Below are positions 1-4,991 of a DNA stretch of 6,313 nt, in pieces. This stretch comes from Porphyromonadaceae bacterium UBA7048 (GTDB lineage: Bacteria > Bacteroidota > Bacteroidia > Bacteroidales > Muribaculaceae), in assembly GCA_002493945.1 (NCBI GenBank), contig DLAL01000046.1:1-6313 (forward strand), in the 5' to 3' direction. A model generated the notes under the pieces. The model worked only from the letters and a program-made list of their open reading frames with translations, was not told where the DNA came from and made no database searches. Numbering within the stretch: the stretch's first letter is position 1; each line of letters opens with the position of its first letter. The translations under genes and the position numbers were made by a program.

Positions 1-105
1 CAACTGTCAAAGATGGGAAGTTACAAAGAAATTTTTAGCGACACAATAAATTTTCGTATAGCTGTCAGCCTGACTGCCATTTTTAACATTTGGCGTCCTA
101 TTTAG
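1..105 (+). CDS. possible 3' end of a gene entering from the left (34 codons, unrecognised)
   Basis: Reading from base 1, the frame stays open for 34 codons and ends at TAG (103-105). It includes a hydrophobic stretch reading FRIAVSLTAIFNIWRP. The composition is AT-rich and unlike the GC-rich genes to the right. I do not recognise it. The C-terminus of a transposase or of another low-GC accessory gene would fit, but this is a guess. A second + frame (from base 2) is also open, for 15 codons to TAA at 47-49, so the frame is not certain. A short inverted repeat (106-120) follows the TAG at once. Confidence 0.22.
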   Translation, partial: QLSKMGSYKEIFSDTINFRIAVSLTAIFNIWRPI

Positions 106-351
106 ACACATTTTTTGTGTGCAAAACTTCGAATTGAAGTTAGGGCGACAATAAAATATCCCGGTTAGAAGACAGCGTGCGGGTGTACTTTTCAACATCG
201 GGAGTGGGTAAAAACAGGCAACTGATGGCAGTTAAAAATTCCTAACGGGAGCCAAAAAATCAAAATCCGTTTGCCGTCGCTTTCCGTCAACTTCCACAAA
301 AGTACACGATTAGTACCCGCGCACTCCCGAACCCCTCTGAAAATCACCGAG
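106..351. other. AT-rich non-coding stretch with several small inverted repeats
   Basis: No convincing gene lies here. Small inverted repeats seen are ACACA-N5-TGTGT (106-120), AACTTC-N5-GAAGTT (125-141) and AACTG-N4-CAGTT (220-233). A larger interleaved pair of inverted repeats spans 179-330. On the - strand a -7-like box TACTTTTG occurs at 297-304, but no matching -33 element is visible. The region separates the left edge from the transporter promoter and differs sharply in base composition from the genes. Confidence 0.6.
179..330. repeat. two interleaved inverted repeats
   Basis: Pair A: GTGTACTTTT (183-192) is the exact reverse complement of AAAAGTACAC (298-307). It can be extended as GCGGGT-GTACTTTT (179-192) against AAAAGTAC-N9-ACCCGC (298-320). 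Pair B: TCGGGAGTG (198-206) is the exact reverse complement of CACTCCCGA (322-330), with a further GGTA/TACC match beyond a bulge. The arms run A, B, A', B', so they cannot both form as simple nested stems. In RNA this would be a pseudoknot-like arrangement. In DNA it could be a rearranged element end or a multi-part protein-binding site. Confidence 0.5.
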
Positions 352-383
352 TTTGCCCAAATAAGAAAAAATTAGTAATTTTG
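352..383 (+). promoter_or_regulatory. Bacteroidetes-type promoter for the efflux transporter
   Basis: TTTG at 352-355 is followed after 20 bases by TAATTTTG at 376-383. This fits the primary-sigma consensus of Bacteroidetes (TTTG, 19-21 bases, TAnnTTTG). Transcription should start around 388-391, giving a leader of about 100 bases before the ATG at 492. An upstream in-frame TTG codon at 381 lies inside the -7 box, so it cannot be the start codon. Confidence 0.85.
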
Positions 384-400
384 CGCCATAAAAGCCAACG

Positions 401-414
401 GATTATTAATAATC
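401..414. promoter_or_regulatory. perfect 14-bp palindrome, candidate repressor operator
   Basis: GATTATTAATAATC reads the same on both strands. It sits 17 bases past the -7 box, at roughly +11 to +25 of the predicted transcript, where a bound repressor would block the promoter. AT-rich palindromes of this kind are common sites for MarR- or TetR-type repressors of efflux genes, but no such regulator lies in this window. Its role is inferred from position and symmetry. Confidence 0.5.
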
Positions 415-420
415 GAGTAA

Positions 421-470
421 CAAGAGCTTGTCCCGTACGCGCGTCGTCACGCAGCGTCGACAGGCTCTTG
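421..470 (+). promoter_or_regulatory. 12-bp stem-loop in the transporter leader
   Basis: CAAGAGCTTGTC (421-432) can pair with GACAGGCTCTTG (459-470) over 12 positions, with a single G-U wobble in RNA. The 26-base loop is GC-rich and can form smaller internal stems (acgc/gcgt). No U-tract follows, so it is not an intrinsic terminator in this form. It lies between the predicted transcription start and the start codon and could influence mRNA stability or translation of the pump gene. Confidence 0.5.
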
Positions 471-477
471 TCGCGTT

Positions 478-495
478 ATGGTAAGAATGTTATGA
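478..495 (+). CDS. possible five-codon leader mini-ORF (MVRML)
   Basis: ATG at 478 opens a five-codon frame reading MVRML and ending in TGA at 493-495. That stop overlaps the transporter's ATG (492-494) as ATGA, the arrangement typical of translational coupling. It starts 8 bases after the leader stem-loop. So short a frame can arise by chance, and no Shine-Dalgarno site supports it. Confidence 0.25.
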   Translation: MVRML

Positions 496-1676
496 CAATT
501 TCACTGAAACCCGGCTATCTGCTGTATCTCTACATCTTTCTGGGAGCCTTGTCGGCCTTCCCTCCCCTTGTGACAGACATGTATCTGCCGGCCCTTCCGG
601 CCATGGCACAGGACTTCCATGCGTCGGCGTCGGCCATTCAGGCCGGCCTGGCCATGTGCGTGCTCGGCCTTGCCGCCGGGCAGCTGCTTTTCGGGCCGCT
701 CAGCGACAAATACGGGCGCAAGGCGGTGCTTGGCTCGGCTCTGGTGCTCTTCCTCGGGGCGACGGCGGCGTGCATCTGGTCGCCGTCGACAGGCGCCTTC
801 AACGTGTGCCGCTTCCTGCAGGGCCTCGGGGGCGCCGGCGGCGTCGTCCTTTCGCGCTCCGTGGCAACCGACTGCTATTCAGGCAAGGAGCTTGCCCGAG
901 CCCTGGCCATTATCGGAGCCATCAACGGCATAGCTCCCGTGACGGCGCCCGTCATAGGCGGCCTCTTCGCAGGAGCCATAGGCTGGCGCGGACTCTTCTG
1001 GATACTCTTCGCCCTCGGCGTGGTCCTGACGCTGGCGCTGGCGCCCTTCAGGGAATCGCATCCTGTGGAGAAGCGCTACCGCGGAAGTATGGCAAGCCTC
1101 TTCAGGCAGCCTGCGGCACTCTTGCGCGACGGCGCCTACGTGAGCTATGTGGTGCTCTTCGGCCTCACCAACGGAGTGCTGTTCGCCTATATCTCGTCGG
1201 CGTCGTTCATCCTTCAGAACGACTTCGGCCTGTCGGAGCTGATGTTCGGCGTCGTGTTCGCCGTCAATTCCCTTGCCATAGGCAGCGGCTCTGTGGTCTC
1301 GCTGAAGTTCGGCAGCCTCTCCACGGCCGCTGTGACGGGCGCCTGCGGACTCGTCCTGGCTTCGCTCGGGCTGATGCTGAACTATGTGCTCGGCGACAGC
1401 CTGTGGGGCTATGAGTGCATGGTCTTGGTGATGCTCTTCTGTGTGGGCATCCTCTTTCCGGCCACGACTGCCGGAGCCATGAGCCGCGGCAGGTCCATGA
1501 CAGGCTGGGCCTCGGCCATCGTGGGCGCCTTCGGATTCATGTGCGGCGGCATAGTGACGCCGCTGGTAGGACTGGGTGTCATCCAGCTGTCGGCCTATAC
1601 TGTGCTGGCGGTCTGTTCGGCGGCCATCCTGCTGCTGGCCGTCATGAGCCGCGCGTCCGTGCGGAGCGCTTTCTGA
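492..1676 (+). CDS. Bcr/CflA-type MFS multidrug efflux transporter
   Basis: This is an inner-membrane drug:proton antiporter of the major facilitator superfamily, 394 residues long, normal for the 12-helix DHA1/Bcr-CflA group. Helix 1 is followed by TDMYLPALP (residues 28-36), a hallmark of Bcr/CflA proteins. Motif A is GQLLFGPLSDKYGRK (63-77), motif B is RFLQGLGGAGG (107-117), and the antiporter motif C region ends APVIGG (152-157). Alternating hydrophobic segments continue to the C-terminus. The start at 492 is chosen because the frame further upstream runs through the leader into the promoter. Known relatives export bicyclomycin, chloramphenicol, sulfonamides or other small molecules, but the substrate here cannot be told. 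The last 82 bases overlap the convergent acetyltransferase gene. The promoter, palindrome and stem-loop upstream suggest regulated expression. Confidence 0.92.
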   Translation: MTISLKPGYLLYLYIFLGALSAFPPLVTDMYLPALPAMAQDFHASASAIQAGLAMCVLGLAAGQLLFGPLSDKYGRKAVLGSALVLFLGATAACIWSPSTGAFNVCRFLQGLGGAGGVVLSRSVATDCYSGKELARALAIIGAINGIAPVTAPVIGGLFAGAIGWRGLFWILFALGVVLTLALAPFRESHPVEKRYRGSMASLFRQPAALLRDGAYVSYVVLFGLTNGVLFAYISSASFILQNDFGLSELMFGVVFAVNSLAIGSGSVVSLKFGSLSTAAVTGACGLVLASLGLMLNYVLGDSLWGYECMVLVMLFCVGILFPATTAGAMSRGRSMTGWASAIVGAFGFMCGGIVTPLVGLGVIQLSAYTVLAVCSAAILLLAVMSRASVRSAF

Positions 1677-2290
1677 CTCTCTGCTATCACGGTCTGCAAT
1701 ATATCAAGGAAGCGTGCGGCATGCGCGCCGTCCATCTGCGTGTGGTGGAACTGGAAGGACACTGTCAGCCGCGTGCGGATGAGCTTCCGACGCCAGCGTC
1801 CCCATATCATGAAGGGATTGTTGAAGATGCCGCTGTACATCCCCACGGCACCGTCGATATCGTAAGCCGTCAGCGCCGATGTGCCGATGACCATGCTGTC
1901 GGTGATGTCGTGGTTCTCGCACCGCCGGGCCACCTCGGCGGTGAGCCGCAGATAGTCGGCGTTGAACTTCGCAAGGTCGCGCGAGAAAGGGATGTCGCAC
2001 GAGCTGATTTCTCCGCGGCAGTTGGCCACGATGGTGCTGACGGCGAGGGTGTCGTAGCGCATCAGCCGGTCGCCCACGGGGAGCATGTAGAACTCGGGGA
2101 CCTCGGAGGCCGCCATGCCGATGCACCAGCACATGAGCATGTTGAACTTCAGTCCGCGCCGGCGGCTGAGGCGCCGCAGAGGCGTCACGTCGAGCGTGCG
2201 GAAGAGTGTCACCATGGGCATCGGCGCCTTCATCCACATCCTGAAGGCATAGGCGCGAGAGGTCTCTTCGGGGTTTACTTCCTGTATCAT
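1595..2290 (-). CDS. CatA-like (chloramphenicol acetyltransferase family) O-acetyltransferase
   Basis: This 231-residue protein belongs to the chloramphenicol acetyltransferase fold, which transfers acetyl from acetyl-CoA to a hydroxyl in the cytoplasm. The catalytic motif is clear: FHHTQMDG at 181-188, with H183 as the general base and D187, matching HHxxxDG of CAT. Other family-like parts are the N-terminal DVTPLRRL segment, VPEF near residue 64, YDTLAVSTIV (79-88) and SALTAYDIDGAV (138-149). The classical P-W-x-S-F segment that includes Ser148 of CAT is not kept in the last of these, so the acceptor may not be chloramphenicol. Classical CATs end about 20 residues after the DG; this one continues for 43. 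The extra tail is encoded inside the convergent transporter gene. ATG 2290 is chosen over an in-frame ATG at 2356 because the -7 box lies between them and A-rich sequence precedes 2290. Confidence 0.85.
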   Translation of the reverse strand: MIQEVNPEETSRAYAFRMWMKAPMPMVTLFRTLDVTPLRRLSRRRGLKFNMLMCWCIGMAASEVPEFYMLPVGDRLMRYDTLAVSTIVANCRGEISSCDIPFSRDLAKFNADYLRLTAEVARRCENHDITDSMVIGTSALTAYDIDGAVGMYSGIFNNPFMIWGRWRRKLIRTRLTVSFQFHHTQMDGAHAARFLDILQTVIAESQKALRTDARLMTASSRMAAEQTASTV

Positions 2291-2310
2291 CGTTTTTCTT
2301 TTTTGGGGTG

Positions 2311-2336
2311 CAAAGTTACTGCCGCCGAGGCTGCCG
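2311..2336 (-). promoter_or_regulatory. -7 box and upstream direct repeat for the acetyltransferase gene
   Basis: Read on the - strand, TAACTTTG (2318-2311) matches the TAnnTTTG -7 box and lies 20 bases before the ATG at 2290. No good TTTG -33 element stands at the expected distance. Instead, CGGCAG occurs twice with a 12-base period (2336-2331 and 2324-2319), directly abutting the -7 box. A promoter lacking its -33 element but carrying a direct repeat would fit activator control. The AraC-type regulator encoded just upstream is the obvious candidate, but that link is inference. Confidence 0.5.
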
Positions 2337-2356
2337 GGATAGAAGAAAAGGGACAT

Positions 2357-3154
2357 TCACACAGCGAGGTCGGTATATAAATCGGAGTAGGGTGTGGCGC
2401 AAGCCTGCAGCTGCCGGGGTGTGAGTCCGCTGAACTGCCTGAAGTCGCGGATGAAATGCGACTGGTCGGCATATCCGCAGGCGTATGCTATGCCGGGGCA
2501 GTCGCGACTGCCAAGCTGCATCATCCTCAGGGCGCGCTGAAATCGTGCTATCCTGGCATATTCCTTAGGATTCATGCCAACATGCTCACGAAAGATTCGC
2601 TCGAACTGCTTCCGGCTCAGGCAGGCCGTCGCGGCCAGGGAGTCGACCGTGGTCTGCGGGCATGCCAGCAGCACGCTCAGGGCCGCTCCGAGCCTGCCGG
2701 TGTTCACCGACGGCCGGATTCTGCCGAGCAGCCACCGCTCAAGCAGCGATACGGCACGGGCCGTGTCGGCGCTGTCGAAAATCCGCGCCGCGAGCGAATC
2801 AAGGTCGCCGTCGATGTCGTAGCCCGAAATCTCGCGGTTGTAGAAGGCTGACGGCGGAGTGCCGATGAATGTCCCTATGGTATGCGGCCTGAATACGACG
2901 ACAATCATCTCTGTCGTACCGACGCTCCGTACGTGTGCCGGGAAGTTGACCTGACCGCTGACGGTCAGCGGCGACTGGCGGCAGTCAAGTTCCGGGATAT
3001 ATAGCGGCGCCTGCCGGTGGAAGATGATCTGCGGACAGCCGGTGGGGAACGTGAGCGCACTGACGCCTGCGGACGCCGTCAGGACATAGAAGTACCTCAC
3101 ATACGGGCGCAGGACGCCGCAGGGACGGAAGAATGTGAGAGCGGTTGCGTCCAT
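2357..3154 (-). CDS. AraC-family transcriptional regulator
   Basis: This is a 265-residue regulator in two parts. An N-terminal sensing-like domain (about residues 8-115) contains FRPCGVLRPYVRYFYV and FPTGCPQIIFH. It resembles the DUF6597/AraC-binding type found with many AraC proteins. The C-terminal DNA-binding domain has two helix-turn-helix units. The first is around residues 170-190 (VDSLAATACLSRKQFERIF). The second is around 220-240 (IAYACGYADQSHFIRDFRQF), followed by the usual SGLTPRQL. A GTG at 3208, overlapping the lipoprotein stop as GTGA, would add 18 residues. The ATG at 3154 is preferred because the domain begins right after it. It lies 66 bases upstream of the acetyltransferase in the same direction, so that gene is a likely target. 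No clear separate promoter was found, so it may be read through from the lipoprotein gene. Confidence 0.9.
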   Translation of the reverse strand: MDATALTFFRPCGVLRPYVRYFYVLTASAGVSALTFPTGCPQIIFHRQAPLYIPELDCRQSPLTVSGQVNFPAHVRSVGTTEMIVVVFRPHTIGTFIGTPPSAFYNREISGYDIDGDLDSLAARIFDSADTARAVSLLERWLLGRIRPSVNTGRLGAALSVLLACPQTTVDSLAATACLSRKQFERIFREHVGMNPKEYARIARFQRALRMMQLGSRDCPGIAYACGYADQSHFIRDFRQFSGLTPRQLQACATPYSDLYTDLAV

Positions 3155-3204
3155 CGTCAGAGGCGGTTCATTACATCTTTCAGGCTGCAAAAGAGCCCCC
3201 TCGG

Positions 3205-3684
3205 TCACGGCTCCATTCGCTCGTAGTCGTCAATCTTTCCGTCGACGACTCTGACGCGGGTCTTGCCGGACCATCCCATATCCGAGTATGACACTACGTA
3301 CCATCCGTCGGCGGCAGGCTCGATGCTTATGATAGCCGAGGCGTCGTCGTCGGTCTTCGAGTCCTGCGCTTCGGTCCGCAGTGCATAGAAGGCGTAGCAG
3401 GGGCCTTCGTCGCAGTCAAGGGTGTAGTCGGCCTGAAGTTTCGCCAGTGCATCGGCGGTGAAGTAGTCCTCGGGGCGCGCTCGGCCGTCAGAGTCTGTCG
3501 CGAATACGAACTGTCTGTAGACCGTATTTATCAGTCTGACGGCGGCATCTGCGGCAGGAGCGGCGCCCACGGATTCGCCCGCGGGCGTCGCCTCGGTCGC
3601 GGTTTCTTTCGAGTCCGCCTGCGTGCCGCAGGATGCGGCTCCGGCCAGCAGAAGAGCATAAAGCGTCAGTTTGAAAATTTTCAT
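3205..3684 (-). CDS. small lipoprotein, possibly DUF3828-like
   Basis: This 159-residue protein has a lipoprotein signal: MKIFK, a hydrophobic core and a lipobox GAASC with the lipidated cysteine at residue 19. A low-complexity Ala/Glu/Thr linker (about 20-50) precedes a compact domain of about 110 residues. That domain includes VRLINTVYRQFVF, a YFTADALAKLQADY segment and a C-terminal beta-rich part (WYVVSYSD, TRVRVVDGKI). The pattern resembles the DUF3828 group of envelope proteins, but the match is only by eye. There is no strongly acidic stretch straight after the cysteine like the surface-export signal of Bacteroidetes, so a periplasm-facing location is more likely. It starts 39 bases after the YdeI-family gene. 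Function is unknown. Confidence 0.8.
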   Translation of the reverse strand: MKIFKLTLYALLLAGAASCGTQADSKETATEATPAGESVGAAPAADAAVRLINTVYRQFVFATDSDGRARPEDYFTADALAKLQADYTLDCDEGPCYAFYALRTEAQDSKTDDDASAIISIEPAADGWYVVSYSDMGWSGKTRVRVVDGKIDDYERMEP

Positions 3685-3691
3685 AGTGATG

Positions 3692-3716
3692 TGGATGGTT
3701 GATGAATATGGATGGT
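3692..3716. repeat. 8-bp direct repeat upstream of the lipoprotein gene
   Basis: TGGATGGT occurs at 3692-3699 and again at 3709-3716, a 17-base period, in the gap before the lipoprotein start codon at 3684. It could be a regulator-binding site or mere chance in a short gap rich in ATGG words. A small inverted repeat ATGG-N5-CCAT (3712-3724) overlaps its right end and touches the stop codon of the upstream gene. Confidence 0.3.
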
Positions 3717-3723
3717 ATTTCCA

Positions 3724-4290
3724 TTAGTCCAGCAGGCGCCCGCAGTCGTGCCAGTCGCCTATCATCTCGCCGCGGCCGCTCGCTTCGATGAGTTTGGCCA
3801 GCCGGCTCCCGAACAGTTCAGGCTTCGACGCGACTCTCTGTATATTGTCAATCCGTACGCGCTGATACAGCGGCGGAAAAGTCTGAAAATTCGACCATGC
3901 CGCAGGCTCGGACCTGAATACGGCGAGTATGCGCGGCATGATTACAAATTCCTCATCAAGATCGGGGCAGACGGCGAGGCCGCGCTCCGTCATCAGGCCG
4001 AGGCGACGGAGCCGTCGGCAGCGCTCCTTGTTCAGTTCGGTCCATCGTCCTGTCCTCGAGCGCGGACCGAAACGCTGGAGGGCGATGTCGTCGACGTTCT
4101 TAAGTGTCGAATCAATCCAGCCGAAGCACAGTGCTTCCTCTACGGCGTCGAGATACCACAGCGCACCGTCAGGGGGAGTCTTGCCACGCTTCACAGCTAT
4201 CCAGCACTCCTTCTCGGTTGCGCTGTGCTCCGTGAGCCATCGGCGGAAGTCGCTCCGGCAGGTGATGTCAAGTATGTTTACGGGAGTCAT
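3724..4290 (-). CDS. YdeI/OmpD-associated (OmdA) family protein
   Basis: This 188-residue protein shows the features of the family annotated as bacteriocin-protection, YdeI or OmpD-associated. The N-terminal FRRWLTEHSATEKECWIAVKR is followed by EALCFGWIDS (52-61). Next come RFGPRSR (73-79) and W83-TELNKER (83-90), then a basic helix RRLRRLGLMTERG. The C-terminus has AAWSNFQTFPP and an IAKLIEA-like helix (RLAKLIEASGRGE), also usual. No signal peptide is visible, so it is probably cytoplasmic despite the family name. The biochemical function of the family is not settled. It begins 12 bases after the DJ-1-like gene and is almost certainly in its transcript. Confidence 0.88.
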   Translation of the reverse strand: MTPVNILDITCRSDFRRWLTEHSATEKECWIAVKRGKTPPDGALWYLDAVEEALCFGWIDSTLKNVDDIALQRFGPRSRTGRWTELNKERCRRLRRLGLMTERGLAVCPDLDEEFVIMPRILAVFRSEPAAWSNFQTFPPLYQRVRIDNIQRVASKPELFGSRLAKLIEASGRGEMIGDWHDCGRLLD

Positions 4291-4302
4291 ACGGATGGCG
4301 TT

Positions 4303-4911
4303 TCAGCCCGGAAAGAGCTCGCAGAAGCCCTGCCGGTTGAACTGATAGTACATCTCGATGCGCTCGGGAGTGTCGTTGCCGAGCAGCAGAAGCAGCTCAC
4401 GGGCGAACTCGAGGGCTGCCGAGCCGTTGGCAGTCACGATGCGGCTGTCCGACACGGCCTGGGCGTGGACGTAGCCGCCGGGGTTGGTGTAGTTGGCGCC
4501 GCCCCATAGCTTCAGCTGTTCGAGGCCGTTGCCGGTATGCTTTACCGCGTTGAGAAATCCGTATTTGGCCATGAACGAGGCCCCGTTGCATATCGCTCCG
4601 ACGACCTTGCCGCTGCTGATGGCCCGGCGCACCAGTGGCTCGACGCTGTCGGCCACTGGCGTGGTCCAGCCGAATCCGCCTATCAGCACAAGCGCCGCAT
4701 ATTCGTCGGGCATCGTCTCGAACGAGTAGTCGGGCACGGTCCGGAAGCCGCCTATTGATTTTACGGGCTCCAGGGTCGGAGCCACGACCTTGTTTACGTA
4801 TTTCGGATTCTCTTTCATGGCGGCTTCGTCGGAAGCGATAGCCTCCGAAAGATATACCGCCTCATGCGCGGCATAATCAGGCAGAAGTATATATAGAATT
4901 TCGTCGGTCAT
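4303..4911 (-). CDS. DJ-1/PfpI superfamily protein (type 1 glutamine amidotransferase fold)
   Basis: This 202-residue protein has the DJ-1/PfpI fold. The nucleophile elbow is VVGAICNGASFMAKYG with the reactive cysteine at 108. The acidic partner is E17 in LLPDYAAHEAVYL, equivalent to the Glu-Cys pair of DJ-1 (E18/C106). A glycine-rich LVLIGGFGW (74-82) precedes the elbow. Members act as glyoxalases, deglycase-like enzymes, chaperones or proteases, and some are induced by oxidative or antibiotic stress. Which applies here cannot be told. ATG 4911 is used because the in-frame ATG at 4974 lies upstream of the promoter. It is first in a probable operon with the YdeI-family gene and perhaps the lipoprotein and AraC genes. 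Confidence 0.9.
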   Translation of the reverse strand: MTDEILYILLPDYAAHEAVYLSEAIASDEAAMKENPKYVNKVVAPTLEPVKSIGGFRTVPDYSFETMPDEYAALVLIGGFGWTTPVADSVEPLVRRAISSGKVVGAICNGASFMAKYGFLNAVKHTGNGLEQLKLWGGANYTNPGGYVHAQAVSDSRIVTANGSAALEFARELLLLLGNDTPERIEMYYQFNRQGFCELFPG

Positions 4912-4917
4912 AGTATT

Positions 4918-4941
4918 CGTATTGCAAATCGTATTGCAAAT
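4918..4941. repeat. perfect tandem 12-bp repeat at the DJ-1-like promoter
   Basis: CGTATTGCAAAT occurs twice head to tail (4918-4929 and 4930-4941) with no mismatch. The right copy supplies most of the -7 box. The left copy begins at the predicted transcription start and runs to 6 bases before the start codon. It may be a regulator-binding pair or a recent slippage duplication. Confidence 0.75.
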
Positions 4942-4969
4942 GTATGAATAAATAGGACGAAATACCAAA
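4937..4969 (-). promoter_or_regulatory. Bacteroidetes-type promoter for the DJ-1-like operon
   Basis: Read on the - strand, TTTG (4969-4966) is followed after 21 bases by TACATTTG (4944-4937), a full match to the Bacteroidetes consensus. Transcription should begin near 4930, leaving a leader of about 20 bases before the ATG at 4911. The -33 box lies only 15 bases past the stop codon of the membrane-protein gene, so the two units are packed closely but transcribed separately. Confidence 0.8.
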
Positions 4970-4974
4970 TTCAT

Positions 4975-4991
4975 CCGAATATTTTATCCGG
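4975..4991 (-). terminator. weak stem-loop at the end of the membrane-protein gene
   Basis: On the - strand, CCGGATA-AAA-TATTCGG (4991-4975) can form a 7-bp stem with one G-U pair and a three-base loop, overlapping the TAA stop at 4986-4984. The following sequence ATGAATTTGG is only moderately U-rich, so termination would be weak. It is the only terminator-like structure between this unit and the next promoter. Confidence 0.3.

Noticed and set aside
7..198. 63-codon frame on the - strand in the AT-rich left region
   Set aside because: No recognisable family, odd Cys/Asn/Lys-rich composition, and only a -7-like box without a -33 element far upstream. Chance openness is likely in AT-rich DNA.
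220..242. Terminator-like hairpin AACTG-N4-CAGTT with nearby T/A runs
   Set aside because: Only a 5-bp A/T-containing stem and the T-run is displaced from it, so it is too weak to call.
179..330. Integron attC site or CRISPR-type repeat
   Set aside because: No GTTRRRY/RYYYAAC end motifs and no regularly spaced direct repeats were seen.
381..491. N-terminal extension of the transporter from TTG at 381
   Set aside because: The TTG lies in the -7 promoter box, and the extension is basic and unlike Bcr/CflA N-termini. ATG 492 starts directly before helix 1.
656..1414. 252-codon + frame inside the transporter gene
   Set aside because: Extremely Arg-rich translation without domains. It is a shadow of the GC-rich transporter gene, whose own frame has clear MFS motifs.
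1415..2380. 321-codon + frame crossing the transporter end and antisense to the acetyltransferase
   Set aside because: His/Arg/Ala-rich, no family resemblance. The opposite strand carries the CAT catalytic motif and a promoter.
3712..4509. 265-codon + frame antisense to the OmdA-family and DJ-1-like genes
   Set aside because: No recognisable domain, whereas both - strand genes show family motifs across their length.
4912..4974. N-terminal extension of the DJ-1-like protein from 4974
   Set aside because: It would run through the promoter and the tandem repeat. The family fold begins right after ATG 4911.
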